Source: G942493375 sp942493375 (lineage in GTDB: Bacteria; Armatimonadota; UBA5829). From it: a stretch of DNA of 64,000 nucleotides. The stretch spans positions 1,054,001 to 1,118,000 of the forward strand of contig OW818698.1 in NCBI GenBank assembly GCA_942493375.1, given 5' to 3'. Both the position numbers and the translations under genes were made by a program. The notes under the pieces were generated by a model, which did no database searches, was not told the origin of the DNA, and saw nothing but the letters and a program-made list of their open reading frames with translations. Shown one piece after another: positions 28,086-36,429 of this stretch. The stretch's first letter is position 1, and the number at the start of each line of letters is the position of its first letter.

Positions 28086-29021
28086 TTACTTCATAATCAG
28101 TGGCGTTCCAATAGATTCCTGCGTATTCACTATGAGCTTGACCGTAGGTGCAGTTAGCTTGCCAGTCCAAGCTTTGACGTTTTGTCGTCTGCTTGATTGC
28201 CAAACATAACCAACTGTCTGATCATTTTCGCATGTTATATCTACCAAATATTTCCCGACAGGTAAAGACTGTTTCCATCTCAAATCTATGGTTGAATATC
28301 CGGGATGAAGATAGATAATTTCTTTTGGAGACACTTTTCTACAAAACACACCACTCCCCGTAGGTTTTGCATCTAGTTGCAAATAATACTCCGTTGTCTT
28401 GCTCTTAGCATCGGCTGAAATGAATCCTTCAGTTTCCTCACTGGGAACGAAAATGTCAGTTCGTGACACATTCTGCACTGCAAATATAACTGCTGGATTT
28501 CCATACTTTCCAGGAGGAACAACCGTTGCCCAGGCTCTTAGACCGTCCACCGGTTCCGACCACTTGCGCTTGGTTAACTGTTTGAGAATTCTAATGACAT
28601 CGGATTTACGTTCTTTAAGTAGAACTGAAGGAGGACTCACCATATCCTGATATCCATCAGCATTGATAACCCAAATTCCTGATTCTCCAGTTCTGGTTGT
28701 ATATACCGCTCCTGAACCACCGTAATTCGGCGCTACACTCGTGACACACTTCATCTCAATGGATTTTGCTGTAGCCCCCTTCAACACCTTTGATACCTTG
28801 ATAATTGCAGTCCCCCTCTCTAGTCCGGAAGATTTCACTGCATCATCTTTTTCAATTCCTGTAACTTTTCCAACCACAACAGACTTCGCCAAATCCAGAT
28901 GTACTTCCAAAGGCAATCCTACGCCTGCTGTAGCAACCGAACGTGAACACACTAGCCCGGCAGAAACCATTAACACCAACAGCGTGATTCTTAAATAATT
29001 TGTTATTACGTTGAATTTCAT
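28086..29021 (-). CDS. secreted protein of unknown function
   Basis: I do not recognise this 311-residue protein. It starts at ATG 29021 with AGGAG about 9 nt upstream and has a signal peptide (ITLLVLMVSAGLVCSRSVATA). The first half resembles small secreted beta-barrel domains: SVVVGKVTGIEKD, GTAIIKVSKVLKG and ESGIWVINADGYQ. That pattern is seen in many predicted exported proteins that carry a 'flux into the cell' style OB-like barrel. The second half (about 150-300) is another beta-sandwich (AVIFAVQNVSRTDIFV, KYLVDITCENDQT). No catalytic motif is visible. It is flanked by repeat-rich spacers on both sides and seems monocistronic. Confidence 0.7.
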   Translation of the reverse strand: MKFNVITNYLRITLLVLMVSAGLVCSRSVATAGVGLPLEVHLDLAKSVVVGKVTGIEKDDAVKSSGLERGTAIIKVSKVLKGATAKSIEMKCVTSVAPNYGGSGAVYTTRTGESGIWVINADGYQDMVSPPSVLLKERKSDVIRILKQLTKRKWSEPVDGLRAWATVVPPGKYGNPAVIFAVQNVSRTDIFVPSEETEGFISADAKSKTTEYYLQLDAKPTGSGVFCRKVSPKEIIYLHPGYSTIDLRWKQSLPVGKYLVDITCENDQTVGYVWQSSRRQNVKAWTGKLTAPTVKLIVNTQESIGTPLIMK

Positions 29022-29320
29022 TGTTCCACTCCTCTTTTATGGTAATTTGGGATAGGCGTTACATCCGGTTATTTCAAAGTAAACTGTTTTGGGCGATAGT
29101 ATACGTTCAGTATGACGTATACCAGAAAAGGTTTGTTACTATTGTATGATGATATTTTCCGGAATCAATGATTGCAAACTTTATAGCTCTGTGGGACATA
29201 CACATCTGTGCAGTTACTAAATAGTGAAAGTTGGGGTCATATTGGGGAAGGATTCATGGGATTTATGGGACAGACATTTTTTATGGTTACAAAATAGTAT
29301 CTGTCCCGATAACTAATGTG

Positions 29321-29416
29321 ATTACTCCTCTTCACCACTGTGCAGTTGCTTCAAAACACATGTCAGGGATTCTGTTTCGGATGCGACTGCAAATCGCATC
29401 CGAGCGTTGGAAGGGA
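29321..29416 (+). repeat. ~100-bp dispersed repeat, copy 2
   Basis: Same arrangement as copy 1 at 27647-27748. The hairpin CGGATGCGACT (29378-29388) / AATCGCATCCG (29392-29402) has a T-A to C-G change relative to copy 1 that keeps pairing, plus one mismatch. Confidence 0.8.
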
Positions 29417-29443
29417 AACGCCAATACGGAGATTGGCGTTCCC
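29413..29443. repeat. hairpin of the GGCGTTCCC family, extended stem
   Basis: GGGAAACGCCAAT pairs with ATTGGCGTTCCC with one bulged A, around a short ACGGAG loop. It lies 6 bp after the stop codon of the DUF362 gene (minus strand). Confidence 0.7.
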
Positions 29444-29448
29444 AGGAT

Positions 29449-30540
29449 CTACACTATTTCCTTGATTGTATATTCCATACTCCCCAGGTCTACCTTGGCG
29501 GCTTCTACACATTGGAGGTAGGGGTCTTTGCCATGAATCTTCTGCAGGAGGTGGACATCGGCGTCTGAGACTTCCATTTGTTCGGGGAGGGAGCCTTCGA
29601 TTAGGTCTTCGGTTTTGATCATATCTATGGATGCTTTCTCTACACCAACTATGTCTGTGCCAATTAGAATCCCAACGTCCGGGACCATCGATGGGGAACT
29701 GAAGCCCCAGCAGTCGCAGAATGGGGTTATGCTGGTCAGTTGGTTTATGTAGAGGACTGAATCTTCGGCGAATGTCTCCAGCACAGCTTTTGTTGTTCTT
29801 GCCATGGCACCCTGGAACCTCTCGCTGCCATCTCCCTCTATGGTTATAGCTTTCTGAGGGCAACTTACAACGCAGTGGTTGCAGTATTTGCAGTCGTGGA
29901 AGAATATATCCATCTTGCCATCTTCACTGAACCGTATGGCGTTGTTTGGACAGTTTGATGAGCAGAGTTCGCAGTGAGTGCAGAGGTCTTCCTGCCAGTT
30001 GAGTTCTGTGTTGTAAACTGCGTGTATAGCACCTCTGGTCTTACCGACTACACAGCCCATAGCGATGTTCTTGATCGCCCCACCCCATCCGCAGGCGCCA
30101 TGTCCTTTGCCGTGGCTGTAGACAATCATCGCATCGGCATTGACTATCTCTCCACATATCTGAACTTCATCCAGGGTCAGGAAACCTATGGGTTTTGTGA
30201 CAAAGTATTTCTCGTTCAACCCGGCTGCAGGAACAATCGGGCAGCCAAGCGCTTCTTCAACATATCCCCTGTATTTCGCTTCGCGCACGGCTCCACTGCC
30301 ATCGGTGACAAATGGCGAAGCTCCGGCGGTTTTCAGCTTATCTACGAGCAATTTCACGAAGAGTGGCGGGATGGTGGTATATCCAAGGTTACTGCCCAGG
30401 TGCATCTTGATTGCAACAGACTTGCCTTTGAATTTGGATTCAAGCTCCATCAGGTCCAACTGCCTCTGGAACTTTGCCGGTAAGCTGGCCTGAGGCCTGA
30501 GTTGTTTCATCTTAGCAGACGCAAATAATACTTCGCTCAT
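29449..30540 (-). CDS. DUF362 protein with two [4Fe-4S] ferredoxin clusters
   Basis: This 363-residue cytoplasmic protein combines a DUF362 domain with a bacterial-type ferredoxin module. It starts at ATG 30540 with AAGGAG about 8 nt upstream. The DUF362 part (about 1-180 and after the ferredoxin) shows SVAIKMHLGSNLGYTTIP, SPFVTDGSGAVREAKYRG and HGKGHGACGWGGAIKNIAMG. The ferredoxin motifs are CTHCELCSSNCPNNAI near residue 188 and CKYCNHCVVSCPQKAI near 218, enough for two cubane clusters. It probably moves electrons to an unknown partner; no redox operon is adjacent. The family is widespread in anaerobes and facultative organisms. Confidence 0.92.
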   Translation of the reverse strand: MSEVLFASAKMKQLRPQASLPAKFQRQLDLMELESKFKGKSVAIKMHLGSNLGYTTIPPLFVKLLVDKLKTAGASPFVTDGSGAVREAKYRGYVEEALGCPIVPAAGLNEKYFVTKPIGFLTLDEVQICGEIVNADAMIVYSHGKGHGACGWGGAIKNIAMGCVVGKTRGAIHAVYNTELNWQEDLCTHCELCSSNCPNNAIRFSEDGKMDIFFHDCKYCNHCVVSCPQKAITIEGDGSERFQGAMARTTKAVLETFAEDSVLYINQLTSITPFCDCWGFSSPSMVPDVGILIGTDIVGVEKASIDMIKTEDLIEGSLPEQMEVSDADVHLLQKIHGKDPYLQCVEAAKVDLGSMEYTIKEIV

Positions 30541-30596
30541 ATATCTACTCCTTAGGAACTGGATTTTCTAACTCATGTTAGCACGAAGGGAGGGAA

Positions 30597-30628
30597 GAAG
30601 CCAGAAGACAGAAGTCAGAAGTCAGAAT
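30597..30628. repeat. heptanucleotide array (GAAGTCA type)
   Basis: GAAGCCA, GAAGACA, GAAGTCA, GAAGTCA, GAAT; 7-bp period. The complementary array is at 30744-30777. Confidence 0.8.
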
Positions 30629-30743
30629 ATTCTCCCGGCAATTTGAGTGCAAAAGTAATTCCACAGTGCATTGCAGATAACTAGGCTGCGATAACAGCCA
30701 CTAACATGTTTCCAAGATTCCTAACTCAGTATTCGGTTTCAAC

Positions 30744-30777
30744 ATTCTGACTTCTGTCTTCTGTCTTCTGACTTCTC
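30744..30777. repeat. heptanucleotide array (TTCTGAC type)
   Basis: ATTCTGAC, TTCTGTC, TTCTGTC, TTCTGAC, TTCTC; it is an inverted version of the array at 30597-30628. Confidence 0.8.
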
Positions 30778-30815
30778 TCCCCTTAGCAAAGCGGTTTACT
30801 TTTTTGAGTTCAAGT

Positions 30816-30846
30816 TTGCCGGTAGACCCCACATGTATTGTATAAT
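30816..30846 (+). promoter_or_regulatory. possible promoter of the aminotransferase gene
   Basis: TTGCCG (30816-30821) and a perfect TATAAT (30841-30846) with a 19-nt spacer, about 68 nt before the ATG. Confidence 0.45.
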
Positions 30847-30913
30847 AGTAAGGTTTTGGACGGCCAATTGCCGCCCACTTTTTCACGTAACACTAGATGG
30901 AGGAATCCGAACT

Positions 30914-32029
30914 ATGTCTGAGGTAAAAGTGCCATTTTATGGGCACGTACGACAGTATCACAATTTAAAGGCCGATATCGATCAGGCCATATCTGGCGTC
31001 CTTGAGAGTGGCGTCTACACAACCGGCGCAGTAGGCAAGAGATTTGAAGAAGAGCTCCAGGCTTACACCGGAATGAAGAAAGCTATCGGTCTGAACTCCG
31101 GAACCGATGCCCTTTGGTTTGTTTTCCTGGCCCTCGGTATTGGCAAGGGCGATGAAGTCATCACCACTTCCAACACATTCTGGGCAACAGCTGAGTCAAT
31201 CTGGCTGGTTGGCGCAACACCAGTATTAGTAGACTGCGATGCCAAGACCCGCAATATCGACGTCACCAAGATTGAAGAGAAAATCACCAGCAAGACCAAA
31301 GCAATCGTCCCGGTTCATCTTTATGGCCAGTGCGCTGAGATGGATAAAGTCGCTGCTATTGCTAAAAAGCATGGCCTCTTCGTAGTTGAAGATTGTGCCC
31401 AGGCTTTCGGCGCTGCCGGCGACACATTCAAGATTGGTGAGTTTTCCGATGCAGTCTGCACAAGTTTCATCACCGCCAAAAACCTTGGCTGTTTCGGTGA
31501 TGGCGGTGCTGTCTTCACAAACCGCGAAGATCTGGTTACCCCAATCCTGAAGATGCGCAACCACGGTTCAGTTGCCCGTTCAGTACACAGCGTTGGTTGG
31601 AACAGCCGTTTGGACGAAATCCAGGCAGCTGTCCTCAGCGTCAAACTGAAACACATTGACGAGTACAACGATTCCCGTATCTCCCGCGCAAAGATATACG
31701 ACGAGTTGCTTGCTGACTCCGGCCTGAAACTGCCTTACGGCAAGCCTGGTTACAGACACGTATATCATCTGTATGTAGTTGAGACACCAAAGCGAGATGA
31801 ACTTCAGGCTTACCTGAAGGACCGCGGTATCATCGCTCTGACCAACTACCCGATTGCTATCCACCAGCAGGAAGGCTTCCCATTCGGCGCCGGCGATCCT
31901 AGCCCGGTTCTCCCAGAGTGTGAATCAAATGCAGCTAATTGTCTTTCCCTGCCGATCTACCCTGAACTGACTGACGACGAAACTAAGTTCGTTGCTAATG
32001 CAGTCAATGAGTGGGCGAAGAATAACTAA
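30914..32029 (+). CDS. DegT/DnrJ/EryC1/StrS-family aminotransferase
   Basis: This PLP-dependent sugar aminotransferase of 371 residues starts at ATG 30914 with GGAGG at about 30898-30902. The frame is open upstream to 30833, but that part lacks family similarity. Motifs: GLNSGTDALWFVFLALG, the phosphate-binding loop; EVITTSNTFWATAESIW; VVEDCAQAFGA with the Asp that contacts the pyridine nitrogen; and SFITAKNLGCFGDGGAV with the Schiff-base Lys near residue 189. Enzymes of this family aminate keto-sugars for surface glycans or antibiotics. The next gene is a Gfo/Idh/MocA oxidoreductase, a common partner that makes the keto-sugar. A strong hairpin separates them (32044-32067). There is no signal peptide. 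The exact sugar is unknown. Confidence 0.93.
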   Translation: MSEVKVPFYGHVRQYHNLKADIDQAISGVLESGVYTTGAVGKRFEEELQAYTGMKKAIGLNSGTDALWFVFLALGIGKGDEVITTSNTFWATAESIWLVGATPVLVDCDAKTRNIDVTKIEEKITSKTKAIVPVHLYGQCAEMDKVAAIAKKHGLFVVEDCAQAFGAAGDTFKIGEFSDAVCTSFITAKNLGCFGDGGAVFTNREDLVTPILKMRNHGSVARSVHSVGWNSRLDEIQAAVLSVKLKHIDEYNDSRISRAKIYDELLADSGLKLPYGKPGYRHVYHLYVVETPKRDELQAYLKDRGIIALTNYPIAIHQQEGFPFGAGDPSPVLPECESNAANCLSLPIYPELTDDETKFVANAVNEWAKNN

Positions 32030-32043
32030 TCAACGCTTCTTTT

Positions 32044-32074
32044 CGGGCCGATGCTTGCGTCGGCCCGTTCGTTC
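32044..32074 (+). terminator. GC-rich hairpin between aminotransferase and oxidoreductase genes
   Basis: CGGGCCGATGC pairs with GCGTCGGCCCG (32044-32067) with one G-T pair, followed by TTCGTTCTTTT. It probably terminates or attenuates transcription, so the two genes may be only partly co-expressed. Confidence 0.65.
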
Positions 32075-32092
32075 TTTTAAGGAGACTTCGAT

Positions 32093-33118
32093 ATGCCTAA
32101 AGTCTACACAGTTGCGATTGCTGGTTGCGGCAAGCGTGGGAAGGTCCATGCTGACCTTTTCTTCAGAAATTCAAGATTCGAAGTAGTCGGCGTTGCCGAT
32201 GTTGATGCTACAAGGACTGCAGAATGCGCTGATATGTGCGGCAATCCTGAGCAGTTTGATGATGCAGCAAAAATGCTGGCAGCAAAGAAACCGGATGTCT
32301 TCTGTTTCTGCACACCCCCCACCCTCCGGATGCCTTTCATCAAAATGGCTGTGGAGAATAAGGTCAAATTAGTAGCCTACGAAAAACCGATGGCAGCTAA
32401 CATGACTGAGTGCATAGAGATCAGAGACATGCTGCGTGCGGCAGGCATTAAGTCTGTCCAGAGCCATCAGCGCAAATATAACCCACAGTTCCAGAAGGTC
32501 AAAGAACTCATAGATAGCGGAGCCATCGGCCGTATCCAGAATATCTATGCTACCTGCGGCGGTTGGATGATGCACATGGCCACACACCTGGCTGACTACA
32601 TGCGCTGGTTCAACAACAATGAAGAGATCGAATGGGTAATCGGAATGGCGGATGGTAAAGAGAAGTTTGAGGACAACCATCCTTCTCCTGATTATCTAGC
32701 TGGACTTATTCAGTTCAAGAATGGCGTTCGCGGTACCCTTGAGACCGGATCCCTTGCTCCTGATGTCCCTGAAGTTGAATACTGGTGGAGAAAAGTCCGC
32801 ATCGGAGCAGTCGGGACCGAAGGGTTTGCAGAGTGTTTCGTAGGCGGCGGCTGGAGAGCAGTTACCAAGGATTCTAATGGAGTTATCTCCGGTGATGGCA
32901 CATGGGATGCAGACAATGAGCAGCTTCCTTACATCGAGGACATTGCCCTGTGGTTGGATGGAGTCAAAGAGCACTCCTGCGACGGTGAGCAGGGATTCAA
33001 GGATGCTGAAGCTATGTTCGGCCTGATGCGCTCTGCAGCACTCCGCAAGAAGATAGATTTCCCTCTCGGTCCTGGTGAACCTGAGCTGGAGTTATTGAAG
33101 AACTCGATGCCGGACTAG
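32093..33118 (+). CDS. Gfo/Idh/MocA-family oxidoreductase
   Basis: This 341-residue NAD(P)-dependent dehydrogenase acts on a sugar or cyclitol. The ATG at 32093 has AAGGAG about 9 nt upstream. The N-terminal Rossmann fold reads VAIAGCGKRGKVHADLFF, then VVGVADVD. The catalytic dyad region VAYEKPMAANMTEC carries the Lys typical of the EKP motif near residue 98. The C-terminal domain holds THLADYMRWF, where the His corresponds to the usual catalytic D/H segment. The mid-part SHQRKYNPQFQKVKELI is standard for the family. It follows the DegT aminotransferase by 63 bp, consistent with amino-sugar synthesis, though a hairpin stands between. The stop codon runs into a GGAAGGGA octamer and a heptamer array. 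Confidence 0.92.
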   Translation: MPKVYTVAIAGCGKRGKVHADLFFRNSRFEVVGVADVDATRTAECADMCGNPEQFDDAAKMLAAKKPDVFCFCTPPTLRMPFIKMAVENKVKLVAYEKPMAANMTECIEIRDMLRAAGIKSVQSHQRKYNPQFQKVKELIDSGAIGRIQNIYATCGGWMMHMATHLADYMRWFNNNEEIEWVIGMADGKEKFEDNHPSPDYLAGLIQFKNGVRGTLETGSLAPDVPEVEYWWRKVRIGAVGTEGFAECFVGGGWRAVTKDSNGVISGDGTWDADNEQLPYIEDIALWLDGVKEHSCDGEQGFKDAEAMFGLMRSAALRKKIDFPLGPGEPELELLKNSMPD

Positions 33119-33127
33119 GAAGGGAAT

Positions 33128-33159
33128 GAAGTCAGAAGTCAGTAGACAGAAGACAGAAT
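33128..33159. repeat. heptanucleotide array (GAAGTCA type)
   Basis: GAAGTCA, GAAGTCA, GTAGACA, GAAGACA, GAAT, directly after GGAAGGGA (33118-33125). Confidence 0.8.
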
Positions 33160-33184
33160 CTTGAGTCCGGAAGCCTTGATTGCA

Positions 33185-33227
33185 GCAGCGTGATTTCTCC
33201 TTTGTAAAGGGAATCACGCTGCTTTTT
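33185..33227. terminator. Rho-independent terminator
   Basis: GCAGCGTGATT (33185-33195) pairs perfectly with AATCACGCTGC (33212-33222), followed by TTTTT (33223-33227). It ends the oxidoreductase transcript, and on the other strand lies just after the LURP-one-like gene. Confidence 0.85.
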
Positions 33228-33250
33228 GTTTATGTGTAAACAGGAGGTAT

Positions 33251-33829
33251 TTAGCCTTCTTGTCTGCCTTCAACAGCTGTGAAAAGGACTGCGGCTGCCA
33301 GGCCTAATCTTCGATCCATCTGTTTGTTTATGTCCATTGTGAAGTCCAGGTCCATCTTCAGTATGAATGGATTGAAGTGTTGATGGAATGATAACACTGG
33401 CATTCCCTGGATTGTACCGTGGAAACTCTGTGGAATCAGGTTGGTAGCAAATCTACGCAGTAGTGCCATTAACAGACTATCTTCTGTGATTTCCCCTATA
33501 TCATTATCATTGGTATCCATAATGATCCATGCATCCTGGACCATGGACTGCCAGCCTCTGCGCTTAAAAACTCCGACTTTCTCTCCGGTCCTTGAGTCCC
33601 ATACATCATAGGCTGCAGAGAAATCCAGGATTCTACGTGCCTTAATTGTAAGGACCTCAATGGACTTGCTTTCGTCCGTATAGACTCTGATGTCTTCTCT
33701 CAATTTGAAGACTTTTCTATCTACATAAAGAGCCAATGCTCCCACTGAATTGTATATATGGAAAGCACCCAGTCTAAACAGCTGCTTCTGAATCATATAT
33801 TTATCGAAATCAAATGGATTCAAAGACAT
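33251..33829 (-). CDS. LURP-one / scramblase-like protein
   Basis: This 192-residue protein resembles the LURP-one-related (Tubby/scramblase-like) beta-barrel family. The ATG at 33829 is preceded by GAGGT about 8 nt upstream; the frame is open to 33901 but without a better site. Family-like strings are YMIQKQLFRLGAFHIYN, LYVDRKVFKLREDIRVY, ARRILDFSAAYDVWD, TGEKVGVFKRRGWQSM and a C-terminal ILKMDLDFTMDINKQMDRRL followed by GLAAAVLF. Bacterial members are mostly uncharacterised; the eukaryotic relatives bind or move lipids. There is no signal peptide. It is monocistronic, between a terminator and a signalling operon. Confidence 0.75.
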   Translation of the reverse strand: MSLNPFDFDKYMIQKQLFRLGAFHIYNSVGALALYVDRKVFKLREDIRVYTDESKSIEVLTIKARRILDFSAAYDVWDSRTGEKVGVFKRRGWQSMVQDAWIIMDTNDNDIGEITEDSLLMALLRRFATNLIPQSFHGTIQGMPVLSFHQHFNPFILKMDLDFTMDINKQMDRRLGLAAAVLFTAVEGRQEG

Positions 33830-34029
33830 ATTGACTACCTCTTGGGATGTATAGTCGTCCTGTGGATAGAAAATGCTGGACGCTACTCCAGTGTTCGGCA
33901 ACCAGGTTTATACATCCTTCTTATGACAAGGAATGGTGGGGGAGACGGTAATCCAGGCTACTATATTTTGCCAGATTAATCCTCCACCCTTTTCTAAGAG
34001 GAAACTAGTTTAAGTATTTTAATTAAGCT

Positions 34030-35181
34030 TTATGCGTTGTTTGGTATTTTTACATTTACCATTGATGCAATCTCACCCCGTTCAATCCAGCCATCTATCA
34101 GATTGATTACGGCTTGGGTTATTTCCTGTCCATTTGAAATCAGTAACATACCCTTTTTACTCCGTATGTCCTGGTTCATAATCATACCAAGTTTCAGATC
34201 AACAGTTTTGACATTACGGATCAGGAAACGTGACTGTACAGCTTGTAAATCCACAAGTGTCCCTGCAACAACGGGGCTATAGTCTGCAGACCGTTTTTGC
34301 AATTCGGCGGTTGCGCCTTCATAGGTCAAACCTGCTGATATTCTTTGCTCGATAAACAGGGCCACATTGAGCATTTGAGCACCCAGTATAACAGGATCAT
34401 TTATAGACCGCTCTCTAGATGCCATGAGTTCTCTATATGGCACTTGCTGGTTAGCAATAATCTGCGCTACAGACTCCATACGAGGTATGTTAGCCAAAAG
34501 GTCGCAGGCAATTGATGGGTGCTTGCTGAATTTTTCTTGCTCTTGCTCACTAAGTCTCGTCCCTGTATAGACTTTTTCAAGTATATCCTGTTGAATCACT
34601 ACACAACCAAGCTGTGACAATATCGCTGCCAGTTCAAATTGCCAGGAATTAACTATACCCAATTTTGCTGCCATATGCTTTATGTGCTGTCTTAGCTTAG
34701 ATGCTCTGCTGAATGCAATCGGGTTAACCAAGGCCAACACATCGGTCAGTACTTTGATGCTGCCGCTGAGGGTCTGTTGGAGTAATACACGCTCAGCAGT
34801 GACCAGACGATGCATCTGGATCCCTGCTTCAAGAGCCTTTACCAAAACCTGTATCTCAACAGGTTTTGTCAGGAATCTGAATATGTTACCTTCATTGACT
34901 GCTGCAATAGCAGTATCGATTGACGCATAACCAGTCAACAGGATTCTAACCGTATCCGGACTGCGATCCTGCAGCCTGCTCAAGAACACTGCGCCGTTCA
35001 TATTAGGCATTTGCATATCGGATACAACAACGGCATACGGACCATTTGCGGCTATCATTGCAAGCCCAGCATCTCCCGATTCTGCTGTATCTATATCATA
35101 GCCGGCTTCCACAATCAACTGCCGACGAATTCCAGCGAGTATATTTGCATCATCATCAACAAAGAGTATTTTGTCGGGCAT
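34030..35181 (-). CDS. response regulator with degenerate HD-GYP-like output
   Basis: This 383-residue regulator starts at ATG 35181, one base after the stop of the upstream HDOD regulator. The receiver (1-120) has KILFVDDDANIL, acceptor Asp in AVVVSDMQMPNMNG near residue 56 and Lys in FLTKPVEIQ. Residues about 150-300 follow the HD-GYP layout: LRQHIKHMAAKLG, LAAILSQLG, DILEKVYTGTRLSEQEQEK and FSKHPSIACDLL. The metal-binding HD pair of the family is replaced by SQ (LSQLG instead of LHDIG), and no clear GYP is left. It is therefore probably a catalytically dead c-di-GMP phosphodiesterase-like output that works by binding. The C-terminal 80 residues (FLIRNVKTVDLKLGMIMNQD) are like the extra domain of other HD response regulators. 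Confidence 0.82.
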   Translation of the reverse strand: MPDKILFVDDDANILAGIRRQLIVEAGYDIDTAESGDAGLAMIAANGPYAVVVSDMQMPNMNGAVFLSRLQDRSPDTVRILLTGYASIDTAIAAVNEGNIFRFLTKPVEIQVLVKALEAGIQMHRLVTAERVLLQQTLSGSIKVLTDVLALVNPIAFSRASKLRQHIKHMAAKLGIVNSWQFELAAILSQLGCVVIQQDILEKVYTGTRLSEQEQEKFSKHPSIACDLLANIPRMESVAQIIANQQVPYRELMASRERSINDPVILGAQMLNVALFIEQRISAGLTYEGATAELQKRSADYSPVVAGTLVDLQAVQSRFLIRNVKTVDLKLGMIMNQDIRSKKGMLLISNGQEITQAVINLIDGWIERGEIASMVNVKIPNNA

Positions 35182-35182
35182 A

Positions 35183-36397
35183 TTATGCTGCCTTTCTTCC
35201 ATTTTCACAAAGAGCTTCACGCCAAGCCTTGATTCGACCATCTAGTTTAAGATTGTTGATATAATCCTGAGACATTATAGCTGGTGGGATTTTCGAATCC
35301 ACCGCATTTGTCTCGTTATCAAAGGCATCTGCTATATGAACCGCTGTCATAGGGCAGAAACCGATATGTTTGCATCTGTCCGGAGTATGATGATAAGCGA
35401 CGGCTTCCACAACATCATCAGGCAATCCCCATAGGCCAAGTAAATATGCACCTATTTCAGCGTGAGTTGTCCCGATATTTTCCCGCTCAGCCATCCACAA
35501 AGGCTGTTTCTTTTTCATGGCTTGTGCCAGAACTCTGCCATATTCTGTAGGCATGTTCGTTGCAAGTATCATCTTTCCAAGGTCATGCATAACACCAGCA
35601 GCGAAGCAATTATCTGAAACAATACTCGATTGCTTTTCAGTTTTGGCTATCAACTGTGCAGTCGCCCCGACTACAAGGCTGTGCTTCATTATTTTATCTA
35701 TAGAGAACGCACTAATGGAGCCAACAGGGAATTTTGAGAATACTTTTGCAGAGAGCACCAGAGCGCTTATTGTATTCAATCCCAGTACATTCACTGCACG
35801 AAAAGGATCCGTAATCTGTTTGTCTGATCTCTGGGATCCAAAGAATGCAGAATTGACCATTTGCAGAGTTTTAGCCAACATACCTGCATCTTTAGAGATG
35901 ATTTTTGAAACAGCAAGCATAGACGCATTTGGTGACTGGAGTTCTTTTACTATCTCCATATACAATGTAGGCATCGCAGGGAGAGAAGTAATCTGTGAAA
36001 CCACCGCCTTTATTTGGCTATTATTCAGCATATCACGCAAAGAACAAGCCCGAGAAACCGTCGCCTGTAGTAGATCGGCATTGCAGGGTTTTGTGAGGAA
36101 CTGATGTGTTACTCCTACACACCGTAGAATAGCATCTTGGTCAGATTGTCCGGATAAGATAATACGCACACTTTGTGGATTCAGGCGCATGGTCTCTTTC
36201 ATTACATCGGCGCCATCCATACCAGGCATTCTCATATCCGATATAACTACGTCAAATGGCTGCTTTTTCATTAACTCCATGGCCTCGGGCCCACTGGATG
36301 CAAACTCTGCCTCCCAATCACCAGTTAAGCACATCACAATGCGTCGAAGGCCACTCAATATCATGGGTTCATCATCTACGAATAGGATACGTTTCAT
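35183..36397 (-). CDS. response regulator with HDOD output domain
   Basis: This 404-residue regulator starts at ATG 36397 with GGAGAC about 10 nt upstream; the frame continues to 36433. The receiver has RILFVDDEPMILSG, acceptor Asp in DVVISDMRMPGMDG near residue 54 and Lys in FLTKPCNADLL. The HDOD domain (about 145-345) is typical: ITSLPAMPTLYMEIVKEL, VSKIISKDAGMLAKTLQMVN, AVNVLGLNTISALVLS, FAAGVMHDLGKMILATNMP and EIGAYLLGLWGLPDDVVEAV. HDOD proteins relay signals, often linked to c-di-GMP or motility and cell-cycle control. It sits 32 bp after the giant kinase gene and directly before the second regulator, so these three genes form an operon and the kinase is the likely phosphodonor. Confidence 0.92.
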   Translation of the reverse strand: MKRILFVDDEPMILSGLRRIVMCLTGDWEAEFASSGPEAMELMKKQPFDVVISDMRMPGMDGADVMKETMRLNPQSVRIILSGQSDQDAILRCVGVTHQFLTKPCNADLLQATVSRACSLRDMLNNSQIKAVVSQITSLPAMPTLYMEIVKELQSPNASMLAVSKIISKDAGMLAKTLQMVNSAFFGSQRSDKQITDPFRAVNVLGLNTISALVLSAKVFSKFPVGSISAFSIDKIMKHSLVVGATAQLIAKTEKQSSIVSDNCFAAGVMHDLGKMILATNMPTEYGRVLAQAMKKKQPLWMAERENIGTTHAEIGAYLLGLWGLPDDVVEAVAYHHTPDRCKHIGFCPMTAVHIADAFDNETNAVDSKIPPAIMSQDYINNLKLDGRIKAWREALCENGRKAA

Positions 36398-36429
36398 TTT
36401 ATATGTCTCCAATTTATGGTATCTGTATA

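Larger units (their letters stand above)
29022..29448. other. 427-bp intergenic region
   Basis: It contains AAAGTAAACTG at about 29075, an inverted pair GGGACAGA (29267-29274) / TCTGTCCC (29300-29307) with an inner ATTTT/AAAAT, copy 2 of the ~100-bp repeat (29321-29416) and a GGCGTTCCC hairpin (29413-29443). No gene is supported. Confidence 0.5.
30541..30913. other. 373-bp intergenic region with inverted heptamer arrays
   Basis: Two heptamer arrays of opposite orientation, 30597-30628 (GAAGACA/GAAGTCA) and 30744-30777 (TTCTGAC/TTCTGTC), could pair with each other. A possible promoter for the aminotransferase lies at 30816-30846. No gene is supported. Confidence 0.6.
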
